Below are positions 52,688 to 63,453 of a DNA stretch of 64,000 nt, one piece after another; the first letter of the stretch is position 1, and each line of letters opens with the position of its first letter. Position numbers and translations under genes: made by a program. This stretch comes from Liolophura sinensis (lineage: Eukaryota; Mollusca; Polyplacophora; Chitonida; Chitonidae), in assembly GCF_032854445.1 (NCBI RefSeq), contig NW_027018094.1, forward strand, positions 1 through 64,000, in the 5' to 3' direction. The notes below the pieces were generated by a model that saw only the letters and a list, made by a program, of their open reading frames with translations, did not search any database and was not told the origin of the DNA.

Positions 52688-54946
52688 TGCTATTATACTA
52701 ATTACAATGATCATCTTGTAACAGAGCATACTAGCATAATGGTTACAATGTTAATTTTGTAACTGAGGATGCTATTATACTGATTACAATGTTCATCTTG
52801 TAACAGAGCATACTAGTATAATGATTACAATATTAATTTTTTAACTGAGCATGCTATTTTACTGACTACAATTCTCATCTTGTAATTGAGCATGTTATTA
52901 TAATGATTACATTGCTCATCTTGTATTTGAGCATGCTTTTATACTGATTACATTGTTGATCTTGTAATTGAGCATGCTATTATAATGATTACAATGTTTA
53001 TGTTGTATCTGAACATGCTATTATACTGATAACAATGTTCATCTTGTAACTAAGCATGATATTATAATAATTACAATGTTCATTTTGTAACTGACCATGC
53101 TATTTTAATAATTCCAATGTTAATTTTGTAACTGAAAGTCCTAATATAATGATTACAATGTTCATCTTGTAAGCGAACATGTTATTATAATGATTACAAT
53201 GTTCATCTTGTAAATGAACATGCTATTACAATTATTACAATATTTATCTTGTAACTGAACATGCTATTATATCGATTACAGTTTTCACTTTGTAACTGAT
53301 TAAGCTAATATAAAGATTAGAATGTTTATCGGGTAACTGAAGATGCTATTATAATAATTACAAAGGTTGTCTTGTAACTGAACATGCTATTATAGTGATT
53401 ACAATAATGACCTTGTAACTGAACATGCTATTATAATGATTACAATGTTCACCTTGTCACTAAACGTGATATAATAATTTTAATGTTCATTTTCTAACTG
53501 AACACGGTATTAGGTTATTGCAATGTTCATCCTGTAACCGAATATGCTATTATAATGATTACAATGTTCATCTTGTAATTGAGCATGCTGTTTTAATGAT
53601 TACAATGTTCATCTTGTAAATGATCATGCTAATATAATTAATACAATGTTCATTTTGCAACTGAACAGTCTTTTATACTGATTACAATGTTCATCTTGTA
53701 ACTACATATGCTATAGTAATGGTTACAATGTTCAACTTGTAATGGGATATGCTAATATAATGATTGCAATATTTATTTTGTAACTTAGCATGCTAACATA
53801 TTGATTACAATGATGATTTTGTAACCGTTGATGCTATTATAATGATTAGAATGTTAAACTTGTAACTGAAAGTGCTTTTATAATAAGTTTAATGTTCACT
53901 TTGTAACTGAACACGGTATTAGGTTATTATAATGTTCATGTTCTAACTGAATATGCTATTATAATGATTACAATGTTCATCTTGCCACTGAACATTCTAT
54001 TATAATGATTTTAATGTTCATTTTGTAACTGAACACGCTATTAAATTATTACAATGTTCACCTTGTAACCGAACATGCTATTATAATGATTAAAATATTG
54101 ATTACAATGAGGATTTTGTAACCGTTGACGTAATATAATGATGACAATGTTCATTTTGTCAATGGGCACGCTATTATACTGTTTACAATGTTTATCTTGT
54201 AACTGAGCATGCTGTTATAATGATTACAATGTTCATTTTGTAACTGAACATGCATTTATATTGATTACAATGTTCACACTGTAACTGAACATGCTATTAT
54301 GTCGATTACAATCTTCATCTTGTAACTGAAAATGATATAATAATGATTACAATGTTTATGTTGCAACTGAGCATGCCATTATAATGATTACAATGTTCAC
54401 TTCGTAACTGAACATGTTATGATAACTATTACCCTGTTCATCTTGTAACTGGGCATGTTTTTAAAATGATTACAATGTTCATCATGTAACTGAGCACGCT
54501 ATTGTAATGATTAGAATGTTCACCTTGTAACTGAACATGCTATTATAATGATTACAATGTTCATTGAACGTGCTAATATAATGAATACAATGTTCATTTT
54601 GTAACTGATGTTGTTATTATAATGATTACAATATTCATATTGTAACTGAACATGCTATTATAATTACAATTTTCATCTTGTAACTGAGCTTTCTATTATA
54701 ATGATTACAATGTATACCTTGTAACTGAGCGTGCTAATATAAAGATTACAATCTTCACCTTGTAACTGAGCATATTATTATAATGATTACAATGTTTATC
54801 TTGTAACTGAGCTTACTAGTATAATGATTACAATGTTTATCTTGCAATTGAACGTGCTAATGTAATGATTACAATGTTTTCCTTGTAACTGAGCGTGCTA
54901 ATATAATGATTACAATGTTTATCTTGTAACTGAGCATGCTATGATA
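52688..54946 (-). repeat. 41-bp satellite array, minus orientation (first reversed block)
   Basis: From here the satellite reads on the minus strand: monomers appear as TTACAATGTTCATCTTGTAA. About 55 monomers. Variants are more diverse than in the left array and no kilobase-scale repetition was seen. Subtypes known from the plus arrays are recognisable, such as the TTTTGTAACCGTTGATGC type and the AATTATTACAAAGG counterpart of the CACCCTTTG monomer. Confidence 0.95.
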
Positions 54947-55185
54947 AAACACGAGTCTCTTTAACTGGATTTAGTCTATTTCAGCTGAGGGGAAAAATGA
55001 AAGATTTAGTCTGGATAATGTGTGGGGATATGATAAGCCTTTTAGAGTGTATTAGGTCCAAACTGCATCTTTGTACCGTTGATCGTTGAGAAGAAATAGA
55101 AGGCATTTCTCAATATTGGCACTTAAAAGATGGTGCCAGCTAGGAAATCAGCTCTAACCCCAGTGTTCCATGTGGGATTACAGAG

Positions 55186-55385
55186 AACACTTGGTCCCGC
55201 AGCTTTTATGATCGTTTCTCTTTTCAGTCATTATAGCAAGGTTTCTCAACCTTCGACAAAAATAAATGAAAATAAATCTGCAGAAAACTATCTGCAATCC
55301 GTGGTATCCCGTGCCTTGACAGGTGTAAGGCAACCTGATTTTTAAGTGACACCGCGCAGTGATTGCTTTTAACCTTTGAATCTTT
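55186..55385 (-). other. ~200-bp segment present in R1, absent from F1 and R2
   Basis: Between GGGATTACAGA and TTTCTTTCATAC this copy has about 200 bp that F1 lacks. F1 joins TATGAAAGAAA directly to ATCTGTAATCCC. R2 lacks this segment plus a further ~650 bp. It shows no SINE hallmark or target-site duplication that I can see, so deletion in F1 and insertion in R1 are both open. Confidence 0.7.
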
Positions 55386-55888
55386 CTTTCATACTTGCAT
55401 TACAATGTGACGTCAAACCCAATCATCCAGTCATTCGGTGATTACTGTTACACAACAATTGAATCAAACCTTTCAGGTGTCATTTCAAGAGATCTAAAAC
55501 GCTATCTAGTTAGCAACAAAGGCTTCAAAGGCTTAATTTGTGCTCTTGTGTACACAGTGCTTATTAGTACACGGACCCTGTCTGTGGAATTTTGTGTATA
55601 TGTCGTCATACACTCAGTTATACTGTGGACTTTCGCTCTTGTAAATATTGCCTCTGTGCATTTTTCAGCATTGTGTAAGTACTTTAGTATTTGTATATTG
55701 CTATCATTTCTTGTCAAAACAAGTATTTTAGCGCTTGTAAAAGTCTTGTTATCTGTTCCTGTTAAATGTAATAAATTGTTGAAAAATAAAATCTGCTGGT
55801 TTTGGTTACTTTTTTGTGCGGCTAAACTGTCGTGTATTTCGAACAAGCCATCTCTTTATAATACAGACAGTTTGGGTCGTAACATTAG

Positions 55889-56074
55889 TTATTTATTTAT
55901 TTGGTGTACTGGGGGAAACCCACGACTACCCGCAGGTTGCCAGAAGACCTCCTCATGAACGGCAAAAAGAGGAAGCCAGCCTGAGCTGGACTTGAACTCA
56001 CAGCGACCGCATCGGTTGGAAGCCCATTGCAGGGCGATGGCGTGCTGACCCCCTCGGTAACTGAGGCCCTCCTC
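55889..56074 (-). mobile_element. SINE2 copy in R1
   Basis: Minus-strand copy of SINE2. The B box reads GTTCAAGTCC on the minus strand, the tail is (AAATA) at 55889-55903, and the head reads CAGTTACCGAGGGGG where F1 has CAGTTATCGAGGGGG. Short open frames through it on both strands are incidental. Confidence 0.7.
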
Positions 56075-56315
56075 AAACAAAAATTAAATAAGTAAGTAAA
56101 ATGTAAAACGTGAGGCCTATAGAAAATCATTTGTTTCTCTAACTGATTTCACTCCAATTTATTTTTTCATCCAGCGTGTTGACAGAGTCAGTGGAATTCG
56201 GATGTTTAAATGGTTTCAAGCAACGAAGTATCATTACTTCAAGATATTAATATAACCTGAAGTCAGGCAACTTCTAAACCTGGATCACTGTGTTTTCCTG
56301 AATCGTTGATTAAAT

Positions 56316-56395
56316 CAATTAACACCATACTGAATCTCTGTTGCACCGTAAACACCATCCTGAATTTCTGCTGCACAGTAAACACCGTCAGGAAT
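56316..56395 (-). repeat. 30-bp minisatellite in R1 (2.7 copies)
   Basis: Two full units and one partial unit of the 30-bp repeat, against four full plus a partial in F1 and R2. The first and last units of the array are the ones retained. Confidence 0.85.
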
Positions 56396-56461
56396 TTTAC
56401 ACTGACTGCGATCAGATAGCATTTTTCTGTATAGACAGAAAGCAGACACAGCAGACAGTTG

Positions 56462-56845
56462 CTGTGCAACTGAGTGAGTGAGTGCTTGGGGTTTAACGTC
56501 GTACTCAACAATTTTTCAGTCATATGACGACGAAGGAATCATTAGGGTGCATGCACGTGTAATGTGCCTACTTGTTGCAGGACGGATTTTCACCGCTCTT
56601 TTATTTAGTGCTGCATCACTGAGACGACTTACCGAAGGCAAGTAAGCCGCCCCGCCCGAGCCATTATACTGAAACGGGTCAACCAGTCGTTGCACTATCC
56701 CCTTCATGCTGAACGCCAAACGAGGAAGTTACAACTTCCTCTTTTAATGTCTTAGGTGTGACTCGACCAAGGATTGATCCTGGATCTACCGGTCCCGAAG
56801 CGGACGCTCTACCAACTGTGCTATCCGGGCCGGTCTGTGCAACTG
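56462..56845 (-). mobile_element. SINE1 copy in R1, with target-site duplication
   Basis: The body is 56473-56834, flanked by CTGTGCAACTG (the reverse complement of CAGTTGCACAG) at 56462-56472 and 56835-56845. A box, B box and hairpin are intact. The flank beyond the tail is rearranged: an extra ~20 bases of AGACAGAAAGCAGACACAGC type lie between the minisatellite side and the duplication, a change private to R1. Confidence 0.85.
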
Positions 56846-57728
56846 ACGATCAGATAACATTTTTTTGTAAAGACATGTATGTCTCTGCGCCATTTACTGT
56901 ACTTATGTCTTTCACTTCAGGCAAACCTTAGTCCTCCCATACATAACCCCACCTGACAAGGCTCCTACACAGGCTATTTTATATCCTAGTGAAAGGAAGG
57001 CTTTAAGCATACATGTTTGTACATATAATATTAGTGGTGCGAGTTTTCAGTAATCCACAATTAACATATAACAGACCTATCAAAACCCTCACAGAATCCA
57101 AACGAAGTCCACCGTAAGCACTCTGGAAAAAACATATTAGGAGCTCAAGTACGTCTATATCGCATTTTTTATTTCATTTCTAACATGATGAGATCACAGA
57201 GCTGTTACATTTATCTGTCAAAACCGTTAGTTTAATAAGTTACATATTTGTCCTGAAAGAAAGAGACAAAGTTATTAATCTCATTAACGTACGTGTACCT
57301 GCCGACGAGCATGAGTTACCATTGTCAGCAAGACTAGTCCCGATATAGAAGAACCGTAGAGAAAACCATCAAAGAATTGGGGTCGAATTTTCTGATCTTA
57401 TTGCAGTCAGATTAATTTCACAGATATCGTATTCTACACATTGACCCATTGCCAGTACGCTGCAAATAGGGGTGCGAAACAATGCATGTATTTTTCATTG
57501 AGGAATGAAGAAAATGGTTTTAAAAAAGGACAAACATAAGTTCTCTTAAATGTGCATACCTGTAGTTTCCGTTTTGAAAGGCTAAACAGTCTAACAAAGG
57601 GCTAGTTGACTTAAGAACATGCCTATTACAATATTACATGTAATTAACATAAATACGTTATGATGGCGTTTAGTTAAACTAAGGTGAATATACCAGAGTT
57701 TGGAAGCAATTTATTCTAAAAATAATTC

Positions 57729-59283
57729 TTACAATGTTTATCTGGTACTTGAACATGCTATTGTAATGATTACAATATTCATCTTGTAACTGAGCACGCT
57801 ATTATACTGATCACAATGTTCATCTTGTAACTGGGCATACTAGTGTAATAATTAAAATATTAATTTTGTAACTGAGCTTGATATTATAATGATTACATTT
57901 CTCATCTTGTATTTGAGCACGCTATTATAATGATTACAATGTTTATCTTGTAACTGAGCATACTAGTATAATGATTACAATGTTCATCTTGTAACTAAGC
58001 ATAATATTATAATAATTACAATGTTCATTTTGTAATTGAGCATGCTATTATACTGATTACAATGTTAATCTTGAAAGTGAACATGTTATTATAATTATTA
58101 CAATGTTCACCTTGTAAATGAACATGCCATTACAATAATTACAATATTTATCTTGTAACTGAACATGCTATTACATCGATTACAATCTTCATCTTGTAAC
58201 TGAAAATTATATTATAATGATTACAAGGTTCATCTTGCAACTGAGCATAGTATTATTATGATTACAATGTTCACTTCGTAACTGAACATGCTTTTTTAAC
58301 TATTACAATGTTCATCTTGCAACTGGGCATGTTTTTATAATGATTACAATGTTCACCTTGCAACTGATCATGTTTTTATAATGATTACAATGTTCACTTT
58401 GTAACTGAACATGCAATTTTAAGGATTACAATGTTCACTTTGTAACTGAACATGCTTTTGTAATGATTACAATGTCCAATTTGCAACTGAGCATGCTTGT
58501 ATACTGATTACAATGTTCACCTTGCAACTGATGATGTTTTTATCATGATTACAATGTTCATCTTGTAACTGAACATGGAATTACAAGGATTACAATGTTC
58601 ACTTTGTAACTGAACATGCTATTACAATGATTACAATGTTCATCTTGTAACTGAACATGCTATTATGTCGATTACAATCTTCATCTTGCAACTGAAAATG
58701 ATATTATAATGATTACAATCTTTATCTTGAAACTGAGCATGATATTATAATGATTACAATGTTCACTTCGTAACTGAACATGCTATTAGAAGTATTACAA
58801 TGTTCATCTTGTAACTGGGCTTGTTTGTATAATAATTACAATGTTCACCTTGTAACTGAACATGCTATTATAATGATTACAATGTTCATTTTGCAACTGA
58901 GCATGCTTTTATACTGATTACAATGTTCACCTTGTAACTGATGATGTTTTTATAATGATTACAATGTTCATCTTGTAACTTAGCATGCTATTATAATGAT
59001 GACAATGTTTATTTTGTAAATGGGCACGCTATTATACTGTTTACAATGTTCATCTTGTAACTGAGCATGCTATTATAAAGATTACACTGTTCATGTTGTA
59101 ATTGAACGTGCTAATATAATGAATACAATGTTCATCTTGTAACTGATGATGTTATTATAATGATTACAATTTTCATTTTTTAACTGAGCTTTCTATTATA
59201 ATGATTACAGTGTTTACCTTGTAAGTGAGCGTGATAATATAATGTTTACACTATTTATCTTGTAACTGAGCATGCTATCATAA
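57729..59283 (-). repeat. 41-bp satellite, minus orientation (second reversed block)
   Basis: About 38 monomers between cassettes R1 and R2. The first monomer begins with TTACAATG at the cassette border and the last ends in GCATGCTATCATAA, the same monomer phases as in the neighbouring junctions. Confidence 0.95.
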
Positions 59284-59520
59284 GACACGAGTCTCTTTAA
59301 CTGGATTTAGTCTATTTCAGCTGAGGGGAAAAATGAAAGATTTAGTGTGGATAATGTGTGGGGATAAGATGAGCTTTTTAGCGTGTATTTGGTCCAAACT
59401 GCATCTTTGTACCGTTGATCGTTGGGAAGAAATAGATGGCATTTCTCAATATTGGCACTTAAAAGATGGTGCCAGCTAGGAAATCAGCTCTAACCCCAGT
59501 GTTCCATGTGGGATTACAGA

Positions 59521-59563
59521 GGGCGATGGCGTGCTGACCCCCTCGGTAACTGAGGCCCTCCTC
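59521..59563 (-). mobile_element. Truncated SINE2 (head only) in R2
   Basis: Only the first ~43 bases of SINE2 remain. The B box, 3' domain and tail were lost in the deletion that joins right-block sequence to GGGCGATGGCG. Confidence 0.78.
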
Positions 59564-59799
59564 AAACAAAAATTAAATAAGTAAGTAAAATGTAAAACGT
59601 TGTGAGGCCGATAGAAAATCATGTGTTTCTCTATCTGATTTCACTCCAATATATTCTTTCATCCAGCGTGTTGACAGAGTCAGTGGAATTCGGATGTTTA
59701 AATGGTTTCAAGCAACGCAGTATCATTACTTCAAGATATTAATATAACCTGAAGCTTCTAAACCTGGATCACTGTGTTTTCCTGAATCGTTGATTAAAT

Positions 59800-59939
59800 C
59801 AATTAACACCATACTGAATCTCTGTTGCACCGTAAACACCATCCTGAATCTCTGCTGCACAGTAAATACCATCCTGAAACTCTGCTACACAGTAAGCACC
59901 ATATTGAATCTCTGCTGCACAGTAAACACCGTCAGGAAT
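59800..59939 (-). repeat. 30-bp minisatellite in R2 (4.7 copies)
   Basis: Same unit number as F1. One unit reads ATATTGAAT where F1 reads ATCCTGAAT on this strand, a private substitution. Confidence 0.85.
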
Positions 59940-59990
59940 TTTACACTGACTGCGATCAAATAGCATTTTTCTGTATAGACATGTATGTCG

Positions 59991-60379
59991 CTGTGCAACT
60001 GAGTGAGTGAGTGAGTGCTTGGGGTTTAACGTCGTACTCAGCAATTTTTCAGTCATATGACGACGAAGGAATCATTAGGGTGCATGCACGTTTAATGTGC
60101 CTCCTTGTTGCAGGACGGATTTTCACCGCTCTTTTATTTAGTGCTGCATCACTGAGACGACTTACCGAAGGCAAGTAAGCCGCCCCGCCCGAGCCATTAT
60201 ACTGAAACGGGTCAACCAGTCGTTGCACTATCCCCCTTCATGCTGAACGCCAAACGAGGAAGTCACAACTTCCTCTTTTAAAGTCTTAGGTGTGACTCGA
60301 CCAAGGATTGATCCTGGATCTACCGGTCCCGAAGCGGACGCTCTATCAACTGTGCTATCCGGGCCGGTCTGTGCAACTG
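59991..60379 (-). mobile_element. SINE1 copy in R2, with target-site duplication
   Basis: The body is 60002-60368 with perfect 11-bp duplications at 59991-60001 and 60369-60379. The hairpin has one loop change. The A-box/B-box region is intact apart from one TACC to TATC change next to the A box. The identical insertion site in all copies means one insertion before cassette amplification. Confidence 0.86.
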
Positions 60380-61263
60380 ACGATCAGATAACATTTATCT
60401 GTAAAGACATGTATGTCTCTGCGCCATTTACTGTACCTATGTCTTTCACTTCAGGCAAACCTTAGTCCTCCCATACATAACCCCACCTGACAAGGCTCCT
60501 ACTCAGGCTATTTTATTTCCTAGTAAAAGGAAGGCTTTAAGCATACATGTTTGTATATATAATGTTAGTGGAGCGTGTTTTCAGTAATACACAATTAACA
60601 TATAACAGACCTATCAAAACCCTCACAGAATCCAAACGAAGTCCACCGTAAGCACTCTGGAAAAAACTTATTAGGAGCTCAAGTACGTCTATATCGCATT
60701 TTTTATTTCATTTCTAACATGATGAGATCACAGAGCTGTTACATTTATCTGTTAAAACCGTTAGTTTAATAAGTTACATATTTGTCCTGAAAGAAAGAGA
60801 CAAAGTTATTGATCTCATTAACGTACGTGTACCTGCCGACGAGCATCAGTTACCATTGTCAGCAAGACTAGTCCCGATATAGAAGAACCGTAGAGAAAAC
60901 CATAAAAGAAATGGGGTCGAATTTTCTGATTTTATTGCAGTCAGATTAATTTCACAAATATCGTATTCTACACATTTGGCCCATTGCGAGAACGCTGAAA
61001 ATAAAGGTGCGAAACAATGCATGTATTTTTCATTGAGGAATGAAGAAAATGGTTTTAAAAAAGGACAAACAAAAGTTCTCTTAAATATGCATACCTGTAG
61101 TTTCCGTTTTGAAAGGCTAAACAGTCTAACAAAGGGCTATTTGATTTAAGAACATGCCTATTAAAATATTACATGTAATTAACATAAATACGATATGATG
61201 GCGTTCAGTTAAACTAAGGTGAATATACCAGAGTTTGGAAGCGATTTATTCTAAAAATAATTC

Positions 61264-62180
61264 TTACAATGTTCATTTGGTAACTGAACATGCTATTATA
61301 ATGATTACATTGCTCATCTTGTAACTGAGCACGCTATTATACTCATTACAATGTTCATCTTGTAACTGGGCATACTAGTGTAATATATAAAATATTAATT
61401 TTGTAACTGAGCATGCTATTATACTGATTACAATGTTCATCTTGTAACTGAACATGCTATTATAATAATTACAATGTTCATGTTGTAACTGAGCATGCTA
61501 TTATACGAATTACAATATTCATCTTGTAATTGAGCATGCTATTATGTCAATTACAATCTTCATCTTGCAACTGAGCATGATATTATAATGATTACAATGT
61601 TCATCTTGTAATTGAACGTGCTAATATAATAAATACAATGTTCACCTTGGAACTGATGATGTTATTATAATGATTACAATATTCATCTTGTAACTGAATA
61701 TGCTTATGTAATGATTACAATGTCCATTTTGCAACTGAGCATGCTTTTATACTTACAATGTCCCCCTTGTAACTGAACATGCTATTATAAAGATTACAAT
61801 GTTCACCTTGTAACTGAACATGCTTTTATAATGATTACAACGTTCATCTTGTAATTGAACGTGCTAATATAATGAATACAATGTTTACTTTGTAACTGAT
61901 GATGTTATTATAATGATTACAATATTCATCTTGTAAGTGAATATGCTAGTGTAATGATTACAATGTTTATATTGCAACTGAGCATGCTTGTATACTGATT
62001 ACAATGTTCACCTTGCAACTGATGATGTTTTTATAATGATTACAATGTTCATCTTGTAACTGAACATGCTATTATGTCGATTACAGTGTTGATGTTGCAA
62101 CTGAGCATGTTTTTGAAATGATTACTATGTTCACCTTGTAACTGAACATGCTTTTTTAATGATTACAATGTTTATCTTGT
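61264..62180 (-). repeat. 41-bp satellite, minus orientation (third reversed block)
   Basis: About 22 monomers between R2 and R3. The block ends abruptly at TTTATCTTGTA where cassette R3 begins in the middle of its sequence. A shortened monomer near 61750 (ATACTTACAATGTCCCCC) shows a local deletion. Confidence 0.94.
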
Positions 62181-63453
62181 ATGTATGTCGCTGTGCAACT
62201 GAGTGAGTGAGTGAGTGCTTGGGGTTTAACGTCGTACTCAACAATTTTTCAGTCATATGACGACGAAGGAATCATTAGGGTGCATGCACGTGTAATGTGC
62301 CTCCTTGTTGCAGGACGGATTTTCACCGCTCTTTTATTTAGTGCTGCATCACTGAGACGACTTACCGAAGGCAAGTAAGCCGCCCCGCCCGAGCCATTAT
62401 ACTGAAACGGGTCAACCAGTCGTTGCACTATCCCCTTCATGCTGAACGCCAAACGAGGAAGTTACAACTTCCTCTTTTAAAGTCTTAGGTGTGACTCGAC
62501 CAAGGATTGATCCTGGATCTACCGGTCCCGAAGCGGACGCTCTACCAACTGTGCTATCCGGGCCGGTCTGTGCAACTGACGATCAGATAACATTTATTTG
62601 TAAAGACATGTATGTCTCTGCGCCATTTACTGTACCTATGTCTTTCACTTCAGGCAAACCTTAGTCCTCCCATACATAACCCCACCTGACAAGGCTCCTA
62701 CTCAGGCTATTTTATTTCCTAGTGAAAGGAAGGCTTTAAGCATACATGTTTGTACATATAATATTAGTGGTGCGAGTTTTCAGTAATCCACAATTAACAT
62801 ATAACAGACCTATCAAAACCTTCACAGAATCCAAACGAAGTCCACCGTAAGCACTCTGGAAAAAACATATTAGGAGCTCAAGTACGTCTATATCGCATTT
62901 TTTATTTCATTTCTAACATGATGAGATCACAGAGCTGTTACATTTATCTGTCAAAACCGTTAGTTTAATAAGGTACATATTTGTCCTGAAAGAAAGAGAC
63001 AAAGTTATTGATCTCATTAACGTACGTGTACCTGCCGACGAGCATCAGTTACCATTGTCAGAAAGACTAGTCCCGATATAGAAGAACCGTAGAGAAACCA
63101 TCAAGGAATTGGGGCCGAATTTTCTAATCTTATTGCAGTCAGATTAATTTCACAGATATCGTATTCTACACATTTGGCCTATTGCCAGTACGCTGCAAAT
63201 AGGGGTGCGAAACAATACATGTATTTTTCATTGAGGAATGAAGAAAATGGTTTTAAAAAACGACAAACATAAGTTCTCTTAAATGTGCATACCTGTAGTT
63301 TCCGTTTTAAAAGGCTAAACAAAGGGCCACTTGACTTAAGAACATGCCTATTACAATATTACATGGAATTAACTTAAATACGATATGATGGCGTTTAGTT
63401 AAACTAAGGTGAATATACCAGAGTTTGGAAGCGATTTCTTCTAAAAATAATTC
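62181..63453 (-). other. Cassette copy R3, right part missing, minus strand
   Basis: R3 holds the left unique block, middle block and SINE1 with both target duplications. It stops at ATGTATGTCGC just past the SINE1 tail. The minisatellite, spacer, SINE2 and right block are absent and satellite follows directly. At most one shared base is seen at the junction. Confidence 0.86.
62191..62578 (-). mobile_element. SINE1 copy in R3, with target-site duplication
   Basis: The body is 62202-62567, with duplications at 62191-62201 and 62568-62578. A box, B box, hairpin, GTCATATGAC palindrome and tail are all present. The cassette is cut about 10 bases beyond the 3' duplication. Confidence 0.86.

Larger units (their letters stand above)
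54947..57728 (-). other. Cassette copy R1 (most complete), minus strand
   Basis: The most complete copy seen, about 2.78 kb. Read on the minus strand it runs GAATTATTTTTAG (left end), left and middle unique blocks, SINE1, the minisatellite, spacer, SINE2, right unique block, and GACTCGTGTTT. It carries ~200 bp (55186-55385) that F1 lacks. Both borders join satellite in the same monomer phase as other copies. There are no terminal inverted repeats and no duplicated flank longer than a few bases, so its class, if it is a transposon, is unknown. Confidence 0.87.
59284..61263 (-). other. Cassette copy R2 with internal deletion, minus strand
   Basis: Both cassette ends are present but an internal segment equivalent to about 55186-56032 of R1 is missing (roughly 850 bp). 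The junction at 59520/59521 joins GGGATTACAGA directly to the middle of SINE2 (GGGCGATGGCG). The rest, including SINE1 with its duplication and the minisatellite, is retained. R2 also lacks about 10 bases found in R1 near 56265. Confidence 0.87.

Noticed and set aside
55395-55958. 187-codon frame in R1, with a 108-codon relative in F1 (minus strand, 37952-38278) and hydrophobic stretches.
   Set aside because: The two copies agree only over the first ~95 codons. Indels change the rest, the R1 frame ends inside SINE2, R2 lacks the region, and I recognise no domain. AT-rich DNA readily gives hydrophobic frames.
54947-57728. Cassette as a Helitron or a terminal-inverted-repeat transposon.
   Set aside because: No inverted termini, no clear TC start with a CTRR end after a hairpin, and no target duplication could be shown. 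The class is left open.
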